A stretch of DNA of 64,000 nt from Arabidopsis thaliana (taxonomy: Eukaryota > Streptophyta > Magnoliopsida > Brassicales > Brassicaceae), in contig NC_003076.8 of NCBI RefSeq assembly GCF_000001735.4, positions 20,649,835 to 20,713,834 of the forward strand, in the 5' to 3' direction. The first letter of the stretch is position 1, and each line of letters starts with the position of its first letter. The notes under the pieces are model-generated. The model had not been told where the DNA came from, made no database searches, and saw only the letters and a list, made by a program, of their open reading frames with translations. Positions 36,069 to 51,444 of the stretch are shown in pieces. Made by a program: the position numbers and the translations under genes.

Positions 36069-38905
36069 ATGGAGTCACCGCACTCGAATTTGCTCCCTGA
36101 AGTCGATTCTTTACCCGATGGATTCGTCGACGGCGCAACAGAGCCGCCTCTCAATTCTCCCAAGACCCAGGAAGAAACAACAAACCATGAAACTGTTGCG
36201 ATCGAGAAAACAGAGAAGCCAAGAACTTTTCCGGTTCCGTTGTGTGAAACTGATGGTAATGAAGATGACGAAGTAGCTGACCTAATTCAAGAATCAATCA
36301 AGCTTGAGTTAGAGTTCGAGCAGAAAGAAAAAGAAGCTTCTCCTCCTATTTCTCAAACATGTGAGTGAAAATGTGAAGCTTAATTTCTTTATAGGAATTT
36401 GCTTCTTTTGTAACCTAAAGTTTGTTTCTTTGCTTTTTGTTTGAGTTAGTGTCAGAAGGGTCAACTCAAAATTCAACCTTGTCTAAGGAAATGGATTCAC
36501 TCAAACCCAAAAAACAAGTCAGTATTTTGATGAGTTCTTCAATCTTGTTGCTTTGAGAAGAATATATGTTGAAGATGATGTATCTGATTTGTGTGCTGAT
36601 GATATTGAAAGCAGGAGGTGGTTGAGAGCAAGCGTAAGGGTTCAAAGAATATGTTCAAATCAGAGAAAGAGTTTTTGGAATTTATGCTCAAGTATCAGCA
36701 AGTCCTTTCTGAAAGAGATTCTGGTAATAGGATATCAATAAAACCAAACTAGTTTTGTGTTACCTTCATCGTTTAATGCTTTATAGTCTGTACTCATCAT
36801 TATTGTTTTTAACCGTAGCTATTACTGTTCGTGACAAGCTTGAATCACTTTGTAGAGAGTTACAACGTCAGAACAAAATGTTAATGGTTTGTTCTTTCTT
36901 TCTTCTTGCTTACTCTACTTGGTGTGTCTTGTTTTGAGGAACTAACCTTTTGGTGTGTAAACTAAATGTTCCTTTGTATAACAGGAAGAATGCAAGAGGG
37001 TTTCAACTGAGGGACAGACTTTAAGATCGGATTTATCGACAAAGTTCCAGGATGCTATAATGGTAAGTTGAACACATTTTTCTTTCGATGTGAATTCTTC
37101 CCAGGGTTTTGATCTTTGCTGAATATAGAAATTTGAGCCATTTTGCCGTCGGTATTGGCAGTTTTAGAGAGGAACAAGTATTGGATAATAGCTTTGTTTT
37201 GTGTTTCTAAGTATGCAAATCTTAAATGCACATCATTTATTGATCCTTGTTATATTTTCTTAGGATATTATCTCCTTTAATCTTCCGTGCTATATGCTTT
37301 GGACAGTCATGGCAATATCTTTTTCTTCTTTCTGAAACTCTCTACACTGACATTGGCAAATGTTAGTACCGATCTACACTAAAATTTAGTCCTTGGAAAT
37401 AATTGGAACTAAACAAAGTAGAAAATTGTCCATATTGGTTTCAAGTTACAGATTGATAGAACTAAGTTTGATGAATTGCTTGCAGGCTTTTGCAACATCA
37501 AAAACTTACAAAAACAAAATCAGAATTTATTTGATTGATTTTTTTCTTATGCTCTCTACCTTCCTAATCCTCTTTTGTTTATAGGATGTGAGCATTAAGT
37601 TGGACGAGCAAAAGAATGAAAGCCTCACGCAACTCAAAGAAAATGAGATGTAAGCGGAAAGAACTCAATCATAACATGTTCATTTGGAGTAGGAAAATTA
37701 TAGTATGTTTATTATATATGTATAGTTTTGTTGCAGTTTAAGTTAATACAGTATGAATATGCTCGCCCACATTCTGGAAACTATATTCTTACATGTGTAT
37801 TGCTTTTAAAACGGCTTTGCTTGTATCAGCTCAGTAACATATTATAAAGGTCCATTCTAATTACAATGGGTTTGTTTCTTAATCTCCAGGTTAAGGACGA
37901 AGTTGAAGCACCTGGCTGATCAATTTATGCTTTCAGAACAACAACATGAGCAAAGGGTAATTAAATTATTCGTTTTTTCCAACTATATATGAAGCATGAT
38001 TTAGCCAAAATAATTGGCTTAACTGCGATGTCTACTTGACAACATCTCATTTTCGAATGGACAGTTGAAGCAGAAAACACTTGAGCTACAGATCTCTGCT
38101 TTAAAAATTAAACAGCACGAGGAGAAACTCATCCATGAACAATCTCAGATGAAAGTTTACGCAGATCAAGTTTCTCAGCTTTTGTCTACTGAGAAAAATT
38201 TGCGGTTGCAGCTGACTTCTGATGGAGATAAATTCCAGCAGTTCCAGGTCTGCTCTCTTCCCCTTTTACACTTCCTAAATAAGTCTTAATCGTTTTCTCG
38301 ATGCACTGTGATCACAGATAATAAGATTGCTTGCTTTGGGTGTGATACAATACTCTCTTAAGATATGTTTTTTACTGATATTATATGAAAAGACTGTAAA
38401 GTGAAAGGCTGTTTGGTTATGCAGGACGCGTTGGTTAAGAGCAATGAGGTGTTTGAAACATTCAAACAAGAAATCGATAAGGTAATAACAGTTTTATACC
38501 TTCGAGGTTCTTTGAAAGATCATAAGTGCTATTTATGTGATCTTATTAACTTGATCCTGTCTCTATTGGTTTTTTGAGTAGATGTCAAAAGCAATCAAAG
38601 AACTCAGAAAAGAAAACGCATTCTTGAAAAACAAAACTGAGAAGTCGGATATCACTCTCATAGAACTCGTCGAAGAGGTAAAACAAAACCGTCTGTTCTC
38701 TCACTATCTTTAAGGGTTTGTAGATTTTGGTTATGAAACCAGTAAAATCACACTTTTGGTTGACCTTGAACAGCGTGAAAGATTGAAGAAACTGTTGGAG
38801 AAGACAAAGAAACAGAAAGACAAGCTTGAATCACTTTGCAGATCCCTTCAAGCTGAAAGAAAACAGAAAGAAACTAACAGTACTGATTCTGCTGTTCAAC
38901 CATGA
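36069..38905 (+). CDS. Alpha-taxilin-like coiled-coil protein
   Basis: Taxilins are long coiled coils that in animals bind syntaxins and the nascent-chain complex; the plant role is not established. Exons 36069-36360, 36450-36517, 36615-36723, 36819-36886, 36985-37062, 37585-37649, 37890-37956, 38065-38247, 38425-38481, 38582-38677, 38774-38905 give 404 aa. The N-terminal third is acidic and Pro/Ser-rich; the rest is heptad-rich. The taxilin signature KLESLCRELQRQNK sits at about 170, and a partner motif KLESLCRSLQAER recurs near the C-terminus. An in-frame Met 15 codons upstream (36024) would add MGFLRIRFHQIQTQK; MESPHS was preferred as the better start. Locus about AT5G50840. Confidence 0.88.
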
Positions 38906-39836
38906 AACAGAGAGAGACTATGAATTCAGTGTTTTGCTCTCTTTTTTTCTTTGTCAGAGTTTTGAACTAATTAGCACTTCAGATTACAAAACTACAATTA
39001 GACTCCAAATTCACTTTAAAATGTAGAAACATATCACATCATATTGATTCTGCTCTTTTGCGAGCTAAGTCCATTTTATCTCACAAAATGCAAATTGATA
39101 ATAGTTAATTCAGCTGCAGCTTCTGCAAATCTCCAGGTTCACAAGAGAATGATTCTGCATTCACTAAGTTCACAACCGATTTGGAGAAGAATAGCTACTT
39201 CAACATCTGCCATAATGACCAGCTGATTCTTTGCAATCTTAAACCAAACCGAACCGAACCATTTGAACCGAAGAAAAGTTAAACCGATATGGATTATGAT
39301 TCGGTTTGCATCTTTATGGATTCGGTTAGTTAAAAAAAGCGAATCTCTCTGAATTAAAATAAGTATAACGTCAAATTAAATTTGGTCACATCCACTTTCC
39401 TTTACAAACTTCAACAACATCAAATGGAATAATATAATATTGGAAAAGAAAAAGTATATAACGAAATGTCAACCATCGATCATGACCAGCAGATATTAAT
39501 CGGACGGCTCCTGTACAATTCGATGAAGAAGACCTACTCTCTCATTTATTCAGCTAATTGAAATCATTTCGTTGTGTTTTAGAACAACAACAAAAAAACA
39601 GTGCCCTTTCGCTCACGCTTTGAGTCGTATCTGCTCTCTTCTTAATCCGCCGTCTCTCACTTTTTCGCCGGCGTGGTTAGATCGTACAAAGCTCAGGTAA
39701 TCAAATCTATCTCCGATGTTGATCTACTCTGTTTCTCCGGATTTATGATTTCTCTATTCAATTTCCGATGATTGTTAGATCTACGGGGCTTTTGATCCTG
39801 CGATTACTGTTGCTTTTTGTTTGTTAATCAGAGAGA
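38906..39836. other. Gap and MAB1 5' UTR with leader intron
   Basis: The first half is 3' UTR of the taxilin-like gene; around 39236-39330 there are repeats of CCGAACC/GGTTCGG-type phrases. The MAB1 leader probably starts near 39600-39650 and contains a 5' UTR intron with donor at 39697 (CTCAG/GTAATC) and acceptor ending at 39831 (ATCAG), six bases before the ATG. Confidence 0.6.
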
Positions 39837-42800
39837 ATGTTGGGAATCTTGAGGCAAAGAGCCATCGATGGAGCTTCGGTATGAGACTTTTTTACTCCTT
39901 TTATTTGTTTCAGTGCGATTACGATTTTGAGATTTTTACTTGGGAGATTTTTAGGTTCGGATTTTGTTTTCTGATTTTCGAAATTTGGTTTTTGATCAGA
40001 CTCTTAGGAGGACGCGATTCGCATTGGTTTCTGCTAGGAGCTATGCAGCTGGTGCAAAAGAGGTAAAATGTCTTTTATTGAATTTTCGGATGGTTTAGAA
40101 GCGTTATTATACAGGTTTGGTTTTAATGAGCTATTGGAAGATAATTGTGGTCAATTTAGGATGATTAGAGCTGTTAATGTCTGCCAAACCACTTTTCTAC
40201 TCTAAACTTTTTCTTTGGATGATAGCTTAATGTTGTCTTCTGCAAACTATGTCGATTACTTTTTTTTTTGTGTTCACCGAAATGTCGAGTTTAGCTATAT
40301 TGGATGTTTTTTGATTTTGTAAACTGTGAGCATCCAAGAAGCGCAAGGGTCGATAATCATTGCATAGATGTTTAAGCCTATTAGCTTTCTCTCATTAGTT
40401 CTGACATTGAAAATGGTGGATTGATAGCTGACTCACATAAATAGTGTAGTGACATTTAGAATCCCAACAAGTGTAGCTTAAGTTAGATTTTAATTTACGT
40501 TTCGAGAACCCAATTTTTTTTTCATATAGTTGATAAAGCTGATACGGCCGTCAGTCTTTGTTAATATTTGTCAAACATATTTCTCCTTGTATGTGGAATT
40601 TCCCAAAATATTGTAATATTGCTTACAATTTTTTGTGCAAATCATTGTTTAGATGACAGTCAGAGATGCTCTAAATTCTGCAATTGATGAGGAAATGTCT
40701 GCTGATCCTAAAGTATTTGTCATGGGTGAAGAGGTTAGTTGCAGCTAACATGTTTGATAAATTCATCTTGCAATTTCTAATCAGATATCAATATCTCATC
40801 TTTTATCTTGTTATTGTAGGTTGGCCAATATCAAGGTGCCTACAAGGTTAGAATTATTTGACCTGATGGAAATAGATATTTTCCAGTTAAATTTCTCTTG
40901 TTTTGACCCTGATCTGATGCTGGAGGTCTATCATGTACTCATAGATCACTAAAGGCCTTTTGGAGAAATATGGTCCTGAGAGAGTTTACGATACCCCTAT
41001 TACTGAGGTTTGGAATTCTTATACTATTATCTTGTACTGCAGTCTCAATCCTTATTTCCATGTTTCTTGATTGAGAAGATTTCTGACAGTTATCGTTTAA
41101 CCATGTTTTAGGCTGGATTTACTGGAATTGGAGTTGGTGCTGCCTATGCTGGCTTAAAGCCCGTTGTAGAATTTATGACGTTTAACTTCTCTATGCAGGT
41201 TAGCGTTGGTTTTTGTTATATTCTTTGAATACTACATTTTGCCTCTTTCTTTGACTTGATTATGCATAATTGTTGCGTTACTCAGATCATGCACTCTGGT
41301 GCAATATGTTTCCAGTTATCGTACACTTTATCTTCTTTCGGACATTAAAGTGCACTAAAGTTCTAATTATTTCCCAATGTGTATCCTAATATCTAGTAAT
41401 CTTCTTTCAGGCAATTGATCATATCATCAATTCCGCTGCAAAGTCAAATTACATGTCTGCTGGACAGATAAATGTACCCATCGTCTTTAGAGGACCCAAT
41501 GGTGCTGCTGCTGGTGTTGGAGCTCAACATTCTCAGGTAAACGCTCACCCAAAAAAAATTGAATAATTTGTTACTTTGCATTCTTTCAAAAGAGACCTTC
41601 AGCTACTAAACTGATAAAGATATTCATATAGGATGATGGAGCTGGCTTTTACTTTAACATTGATCAAATTTCCCCTAAATAATTGAGGCATTGACTGATT
41701 GATTAAGATAAAGGTTCCTATCACAGTAGCATGCAACTGTTTCTCTAAGTAAGATTACACACACATGAAACTATGACTCTGTGGGGCGTAGAATGTTTAA
41801 TATGATCAGTTCAAGGATACACAAGTTATCTGTGTTTATGACTGCTTGTGGCCTTGTAACTGTATCTCGATGTTAAATGGAGCTTTTCTTCTATATCTTG
41901 TAGTGCTATGCAGCGTGGTATGCCTCAGTTCCTGGTTTGAAAGTCCTTGCTCCGTATTCAGCTGAAGATGCTCGTGGTCTTCTTAAAGCTGCCATTAGAG
42001 ACCCTGACCCTGTTGTCTTCCTTGAAAACGAGTTACTGTAAGTAGTATTCCTAATTTGAGTTCTTGCATGTGATTAGAGCCTACGGTCTCATATCAGTAC
42101 CTCCTTAAATTGATTTCATCATGCAGATATGGTGAATCATTCCCTATTTCAGAAGAAGCCCTTGATTCAAGTTTCTGTCTTCCCATAGGCAAAGCCAAGG
42201 TACTGTCACTCAGTATCTATTGTCTTCTTCTTATGTGTCTCTTTCATCTTTCTTCTATCTAGCAGTTGGATGCTTTAATGTTGTCTTTGCCTATAACAGA
42301 TTGAACGAGAAGGAAAGGACGTAACGATAGTAACTTTCTCGAAGATGGTCGGTTTCGCCCTCAAGGTTTGCCATTTCCTCCACTTTCCTTTTAGTAATTA
42401 AAACTGAGAACGTTCTTGCTAGTTTTATGGCTATAGCTCAAATATTCCTTTTGGATGTTGTTTTGCCTCACATGCTTTGTTTTTACAAACTGGTGTTTCT
42501 CTTTGTTCCGTCTTTGAATTATTTATTTAATGTACCTGATTCTAGGCAGCTGAGAAGCTCGCAGAAGAGGGAATAAGTGCTGAGGTATGAAGATTTTTAG
42601 ATTTCTCTCTTGTAAACCTGCTTAAATCTGATACGTGAACTCTGAACTTTTTTCTTTGTTAAAATGCTTAGGTAATAAATCTTCGATCAATCCGTCCGCT
42701 TGACCGAGCCACCATCAATGCTTCAGTGAGGAAAACGAGTAGATTGGTAACAGTTGAAGAAGGTTTCCCACAACATGGAGTCTGTGCAGAAATTTGGTTA

Positions 42801-43142
42801 ACTTCAATTCCTTAATTCAATAGAGATCTTATTATCACCTGGATTGTATAATAGTTTTAAAACACGGATTAAACTTTTTCCGTAATGGATCAGTGCGTCG
42901 GTTGTAGAAGAGAGCTTTTCGTACTTGGATGCACCGGTCGAGAGGATTGCAGGAGCTGATGTTCCAATGCCGTATGCAGCTAACCTAGAGAGATTGGCTC
43001 TTCCTCAGGTTTGTTTTGTCCCTTCTTTGCATCGAAAACTTGGTTCAATTTTGTCTGTTATTAATGAATTTGAGATGAAATGATTCTGCAGATAGAGGAC
43101 ATCGTTCGTGCATCAAAGAGAGCTTGTTACAGATCGAAATAA
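39837..43142 (+). CDS. MAB1: Mitochondrial pyruvate dehydrogenase E1 beta subunit
   Basis: Beta subunit of the E1 component of mitochondrial pyruvate dehydrogenase: with E1-alpha it decarboxylates pyruvate using thiamine diphosphate and passes the hydroxyethyl group to the E2 lipoyl. Exons 39837-39878, 40000-40062, 40653-40733, 40820-40846, 40945-41007, 41112-41198, 41411-41536, 41904-42037, 42127-42199, 42300-42365, 42546-42584, 42672-42796, 42894-43008, 43092-43142 give 363 aa, the family's usual size. An Arg/Ser/Ala-rich presequence (about 1-30, [14 protein letters not shown] start) marks mitochondrial import. Conserved blocks: [48 protein letters not shown], the C-terminal half [18 protein letters not shown] and ADVPMPYA. 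Mutants in this gene (macci-bou) affect auxin-dependent organ development. Confidence 0.96.
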
Positions 43143-43943
43143 AATCGTCAACATCAACACATTTCTTCTTTGATCTTTAAAGGGAAAGGAAAATAAGAAA
43201 AAAGGAGAAAAATGATCTCTCTGTCTCTCACTTTTGCTATAAGAAACCACCATTCCTCGTGATTTATTTCATCTTTTGCTATTATTCTTTACTGCAGCGG
43301 TTTTCGTTTTTCTTTTTGTCCCTTCCCAAATTGATAATTCTAATCTTTGGGGTTAATTGATAAAAATTGATCGAGAATGCTAGTAAAGGAGTTCACAACA
43401 CCTGTTTTTCCATCAAATAATGAATGAGGTGTGCCTAATTCATGTCTGATATTCTTTTATTCTCGTATTATTATTTTTGAAAACGGTATTAGTGAGTTAA
43501 CCTCCAATGACGTTTAGCATATACTTTTGGTGATATAATTGTAATTTGATTTAAACGCTATTGATCAACCTATGGATAAAAAAGGAAAAAGCTTTGGTGT
43601 GGAAAAAAAATGTTGATGAAAACGAATTTAAACAAGTTCCAATATTTGAAGCAGCAATCAAAATGTTTGAACATCTATTCACGACAATTTTTAGCAACAC
43701 TCTTATCACAAGACCAATCTTGGAAGCCTCAAAATCCATTTCAAAAACTATACAATTTAAAAGTAGGATTCTAAAGCTACCTGAATTATGTTTTTACATC
43801 AGAGTCAAAATCACATTTTCTATTTGTGCACTCTATTCTGCTACAAAGAATTTGAACTCCTTCAACCATTCTCTCTTGAAACGGAAGCAATCTCTTATTT
43901 TGATGCACTAATATAACTCCAACTCATTTCTCAATCATCTTTC
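43143..43943. other. Convergent 3' gap MAB1-kinase
   Basis: 3' UTRs of the two convergent genes. An open frame at 43561-43911 (plus, 116 codons) and one opposite at 43551-43739 are not protein-like enough to call. Confidence 0.5.
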
Positions 43944-46900
43944 CTATCTCCGGATCCCAAAAACTTCTGATCTGCTCCTGAAAAGTAAGTCCATCGATAG
44001 CCCGAGTGCTGGAGGAGGTTTAAGTCCCCATATGTACTTTCTAGAAGAAGCCCCACGAGCCCCGTCTTTGTTTGAAATCTTTCTCATTGATGTCCCTTCC
44101 CCAGACTTTAATGATCTCGATAACCCAAAAGAAGTCTCAGTCTTTGCACCAAATACTGAGGTTTTCTTTGATAGATCTTCCAATGGGTACCCAACTGCAC
44201 CGTCCTGGTGAGGAGGCGGAAACTTCTCACTCTTGCTCTTTCCATTTGTTTGTGATATCGATCTCCATCTCTGCAAACACACATTAGCAAGGGGCAATAT
44301 TACAGAATCTTCTGCATTGGAACGAAAAAATACCATGCTAGATAATTGACATGTATAGCTGATCTATAAGCCTATGCATATGCATGTATTCTCAATAACT
44401 TGATGCAAGCAGTGTGACTAAAACTAGTGAATGCGTTGAGGAATATATATATATATATATGCTCATATGAAGATTGTGTGTTTATGTGCGTGTCCATGAG
44501 TATAAATGGGATAAGATGAGGATTTTCTTACATCTAAGTTTGCTTGACTCTCGGCATTAGCTTCTGGGGCTGGAATAGCTCGCCCAGTGCGATCCCCTCG
44601 ATACCTTATTCTTCTAGCTCCATCAATACCACTACCTTTTCCAGCAAGACCCTTTTGCCTAGAATTACAATGAATGCAGCCACGAGAAGAGACCGATTAC
44701 ACATCAGTCTAATTGATAGCATAAGCATCAAGAAAACACATAAAAGATGTAAAATTAAGTACCTTCTTAACTCTTCGTCCCTCAGCTTTACATTCAGTTC
44801 TTTGGAAGGTGGATACTTTGGTAAACTTGAAGGATCACAAGGTAACGGTTCAGTAGTAAAGAACTGCACATGCAAACCAAATAATATAGCACTTTGATCA
44901 GGAAGTGCTTTTGCTTGCATAATATGTGATCACAAACTAACCAAAAAGAATGAAAAAACTCAAAATTTGAAGTTTCATACGTCAAACAATTGAAAGATTG
45001 GAGGGCAAGGATTACTCACTTCACTATTCAATGCCGAGGTAGAAGTTCCTCGATCAGCAGGGTCTATAGTGAGAAGTGTCTCAACTAGATGCACAGAGGA
45101 TGGAGTGAAACCATTGAAGGCTTCAGCCACACAACGTTTGTACGGATGTTGCGGCTTAAAAAGAGTTGCGTTTGGCAGTCTGTACTTCTTCCAGTACGAA
45201 TCTGAAGGGGAGCCACATAATTTGAATATCTTATGAAGTTGTTCGACCTACAAAGAACAAATTAGGTAGGAAAAACAGTAAACAACAATGTTATTAATTT
45301 TTGGTTGTACATTCATTTGTGGTCCAACATCATACAGTTGGTTTTCAAAGATAAATCACCAAGAAGTATTAATTGCTCTCTATAATGCAAGCTCAAATAA
45401 CAGGGCCTACACATTTGTATCATCTAATAGAAACTAAAGATTCCTAAGCAGACTAAATAAAACAAGATAAAGACGATTTTGTTTACCTCGGTTCTTCCCG
45501 GCATAACGGGCTTGCCAGCAAGTAACTCAGCCATAATACAACCAGCACTCCAAAGATCAACACCAGTTCCATAACTGGTAGCTCCAAGAAGAAGCTCGGG
45601 AGGACGGTACCAAAGTGTGACAACACGACTAGTCATTGTTTGCTTTTGCTTTGGGTCATAAAACGTAGCCAACCCGAAATCAGCAATCTTCAGTATTCCA
45701 TCATTATCTATAAGAAGATTAGAACCTTTGATATCCCGATGTAATACTCCTCGACTATGGCAATGCTCCAATCCAGATAGTAGCTGCTTCATAAAGCATT
45801 TAACCTGAAGAACAAAAACAATAACACACCATTTAGAATGATCTAGATATAATTACGACAAAAGATCAAGCTTATTTTTTAGACCTCAACTTTTGTATAT
45901 TCATATACAAGTTGATATCATTGTTACTGTACTTTCCATACTAAACTAATATGTAATTACTCAACTTAACAGCAAGTAAAAATATCAAATATGCAGAGAT
46001 AATAAAAGAACCAAATCCAATGAACGGCAATTCATAAAGGATGTTGAAAATTCATCACAATCAGAAAACATAATGCAAATTGGGTCCACCGACAAATAAT
46101 TCTAGCAACACCAAAAGCACACCAGAAACAAAACCAATCAGACGATAACATTACCATATGTGACCAAAACAAAAGTACCCTAAAGAAAAAAATAGAAAAA
46201 CATAACATAATAACAGTGATTTGTTCTTGAAAAGAAACCTGAAAAACATTACAAGAATTTACTACCAAACACATTAACTTCTTCCTTATCTGTTCCATGC
46301 TAATTTAATAATCTTCTATTGATAAATAATCCACTGTCTATGGTATTAAAAACACAACACATTAGTCATACCTGAGGAAGATCAAACTTGAGACCTTGGG
46401 TAGCAGCAAGACCAGAAAGATCATGCTCCATATACTCAAAAACAAGGTAGAGACTACAGGAAACCCGTGAAGTAACCAAACCTTGAAGCTTAATAACATT
46501 AGGATGATTAAGCCGTCGTAACACAAGAATCTCTCTAGCCATAAATTTAACACTCTCAGCTTCCAAATTATCAAACCTAACTTTCTTCAAAGCTACAATC
46601 TTCCCACTCAATAAATCTTTCGCCTTGTACACATTGCTATACGTTCCTTGCCCAATCTATAACAATCAAAAACATTACTTCATTAAATTAAACCAAACAT
46701 AAACTAATCAAAACAAAACAAAACACTTTCTAATTATACCAAACCTAGTAATGATTATTACTTTATTAATGATTAGTGTTTTTGTTACCTACCTTCTCGA
46801 GCTTTTCGTATGTGGTAGCTCTGCGAGGTGTTAAGTCTTTGATCGAATCGCCACAAGCAGCAATAAGCCAAGGTGGCCATCCTTCCGGCGTACGGAGACT

Positions 46901-47149
46901 CATCCCCGGACGGCGAGAAGAGCCGGCGGAGAAGTCGCCAGTGTGCCATGTTCTTCTCTCCGGCTGAATCTGAATCGAATCTAAATCTTTCTTCTTCTTC
47001 TCTCCGATTTCGACAGAAATGGCGGCGGTGGTGGTTGAAGAAGAAGAAGGTAAATCCTCCGTATTACGGAGGTCTGCCGGAGGAGGTTCATCGGGATTAT
47101 TGTGTTTCCGTTTGTCTCCGGTGGATTCTTTGCATAAAACGCATCCCAT
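43944..47149 (-). CDS. CDK-like Ser/Thr protein kinase with N-terminal acylation motif
   Basis: Minus-strand exons 47149-46793, 46656-46372, 45804-45487, 45247-45020, 44863-44763, 44658-44532, 44270-43944 give 580 aa (locus about AT5G50860). The start MGCVLCKES fits N-myristoylation (Gly2) and palmitoylation (Cys3, Cys6), so plasma-membrane association is expected. Residues 7-110 are low-complexity. Kinase domain about 114-400: GQGTYSNVY (121-129), ATP-anchoring VALKK (Lys143), HRDIKGSN with catalytic Asp238, DFG at 256-258, activation loop and PPELLLG. The cyclin-contact helix reads NLEAESVKFMAREI instead of PSTAIRE, placing it in the plant CDK-like (CDK9/12-related, IBS1-type) group. The C-terminal tail (about 400-580) is Ser/Arg/Gly-rich. 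Substrate unknown. Confidence 0.93.
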
Positions 47150-49791
47150 CGGCTAAATGATTTTGAATCGGTGAAGCTTTCTCTCTTTAGCTTAACATTA
47201 TCGCCGAAAGAGCTCAAAAATTGATTTTTTTCTCTTGGAGAGAGTGAGAATCGGATTTTGTGTAAAACGACGGCGTTTTTGAGTGGAGTCGAGTCTTTTG
47301 CACGTAGGAGTGAAAAATGGCGGTTTTCCGTTACTAGTTTATTAAGTAACGAGTGGTTTCACCTTACATTTCTCTGTAACTTAAAAAAGCTAAAGGAATT
47401 TTGGTATTTATTAGAAAGGCCTGAAGAAAAGTGGTTAAAAAGGTTAAAAAGCCCTTTTTGTCATCTGTAAAAAATGAACCCAAAAGTTGTTATACTTTTT
47501 TTTCTAGTTCAAATTAATTTTGACTTGGTAGTTTCTTTATGCTTTTATATTTTCTTTTGTGTTATGTAATAGTATATTTTAATCTCACTAGGCATTTGTC
47601 AACTAATTTGAAAATCATTATTGGTGGAATTAAAAATAAAATCTACAGTATGTTGTATTTTACCAATAAAACATGTAAAGCTTTGGTACATTCTGATGTA
47701 TAAGTCAATTTAAAATAATCGAATTAGAACCAAACCAAAAATACTTGTAGCATATAGAAATTTTTTATCAATAAGCACAGATTGATGTTAAATTATCTCC
47801 AGTTTAAAAAGGTGAAATTCTACAGTCTAATGATATTTTTTATAGAACCTTTTTTTTTTACATTTATCCCTTTTATCTACTACTTATCCCTTCCAATAAC
47901 ACTACTCATTCCACTTTTAATTTATCAATTTGCAATTAAGAAAAATAAAATCAAAGAGAGTAGAACTCGCTCAATGTTTTACCAGTCAAACAGGAATTAG
48001 TAAATAAAATATTTAGTCAACCTCTTTAATTACATTAAACAAATCTCACCAAAAAAAAAAGACTTTGAACACCTGAAAATTTTACACCTAGGTGTACAGT
48101 GTACTAATTTAAAACAGGGCATCCAAATTTCTTTGGTACAAATATTATATTAAAAACTCATTAATTTGGTACACATTATATCATCAATCTATTTCAACCA
48201 AGACAATTTAATGTAAGACGACACGTGGACTAAACCAATCCATAATTGAATGTAGATATATATGGTGGTTTCTCTATAAGTGTAGATTCCTTCCTCATTG
48301 CTTCACACTCCACTTCACTTATTAAGTTATTACCAATAATATAATATTACGGGTTTTTTCTCTCTTTTTTTGTCCAATAATATTAGACAATTCGAGAATT
48401 TATTGACAAATGATCCCATTAAAAGCAACTTCATAATCACCAACGCGGTCCACACTATATCTTTATTATCATCATCAAGTAATATTCCACAAAATTTTGA
48501 TTTTATGCAAGGAAAGTCATACAACTTTTTTGACGGTGGAACAACACGTTGAAAATGTAAGTCTATTCTAAAGACTAATTCAAATTCAAGTTATCAAAGA
48601 GCCAAAATAAAAACAAAAGTAAAAAACTCAAAGACCACGACGACGACAATGCTTATGCACGTTTTGTCGAAGAGAGAACTTTCTTGAGTTCTTCAAAGAC
48701 AATGATTTACAATCACGTCAGAAAACTCTCGAGTAATGTTAAATGCAGAAAGATGTAAATGAATGGGTCAACATTGGAATTTTTGGGTAGTTGAGTTTGA
48801 AACCAATTTGGACGTTTTGGATTTCTTCTTCACTAAATGCAATGCCTTTAATGGTCCAACCTCTCTCTCTCAAGCCTTTTAAAAAATAATATTTTTCATG
48901 TGTGAAAAATGAAGCCAAAAAAGTTGTTAGAAAAAATGTCAAAAGAAAATCATTAACTTTCAAATTTCAGACGATCGAATCATGAATTACGAGGAACACA
49001 AATAAATCGTAAAGTATTGGTTGACTTTAAGTTTAGATAACAAGTTTGGTTGACCAACTAATTTAGACATGACGTTTAGTATACTAACAGAAAACCTTTA
49101 AAGTGTTAAATTCCCGTTAGTTATCTATGTTATGGCTAAACGGCATAAGTTTACTGTACACTAAACAACATCGTTTTGTCAATTGAAAAGAGACAAAATC
49201 CCCAAATCAAAACTCTATTAGCTTTTAGTGAGATTTCAAAATAAGATTACAACTTAATAACGATTACTTGCACTTTTGGGAAAAAGAATTCGGTACAAAA
49301 TTTCAGAAAAAGTATAGTCCAACCTTTCTCTCTCTCAATCTCTCTGCACTTGCACTTGACAGAGTCACATATGGTTTAGATTTCTCACTAACCAAAAAGA
49401 CTAGAGGGTGTTCAATCTGAATTTCAGTTCACTTTTACTTCAACTTTAGTTCATTTGTTTTTTTGTTAAAGTTTTGGATTTGGGATTTTTTAAACTATAG
49501 TTACCATAGATTAAAAAAAACCTGGTATAGTATGAATGGTTTTGTAAGATTTTGGTTTTGATTCGAGTTTAATCTTCCGTCAAATATATCACGACATTTA
49601 TGTCAAAGTGAGTTTATTTATGTCAATGATCTACTAGATAAGATCTCATGTATGGATATAGCATTGCATTTAATAATCTTTATAAAGTAGTTTCACTCTT
49701 ATCAGTAGGCAAGAGCAGAAACATAGCACATAAGAGTTATAAACCAAATAAATAACATATCTAGCGCCAATGAGGCTTGAGTTGATAGATC
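47150..49791. other. Gap kinase-UBC27
   Basis: The first 250 bases are the kinase 5' UTR and promoter (CT-rich on the minus strand; GCCGAAAGAGC near 47203). The rest is AT-rich, with ORFs at 47782-48000, 48330-48524 and 48739-48963 that lack any signature. The last part (49700-49791) is UBC27 3' UTR. No other gene seen. Confidence 0.5.
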
Positions 49792-51164
<1,373 letters not shown>

Positions 51165-51440
51165 CTTTTCGAGATCTCCGATTAAAAATCTCCCAAACCC
51201 TAAAAGAAGAAACAGATTGAAACTTTATTATGTGTATTTGGTGAATCAATTCAGCTTCTTTTCTTGCATCTTAAGACTTAAGGGAGTTATCCAACAGTCA
51301 CTTCTTCAATATTCAATTAAGGCAAAAATTAAAGTTGAACCGAAATCAACCAAAGTCTAGGCCCATTATAACGAAGCCCATTTTCAACCCTATCTATATA
51401 TTTTGCTTTCTCAATATTATTTTCCGTTACGTTGGTTTTA
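51165..51440. promoter_or_regulatory. UBC27 upstream region
   Basis: 5' flank with a telo-box-like AACCCTAA at 51197-51204 directly in the predicted leader, common in housekeeping plant genes. Confidence 0.45.
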
Positions 51441-51444
51441 AAGT

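Noticed and set aside
44072..44897. Plus-strand ORFs over the kinase 3' exons
   Set aside because: Shadows of kinase exons 5-7 and introns.
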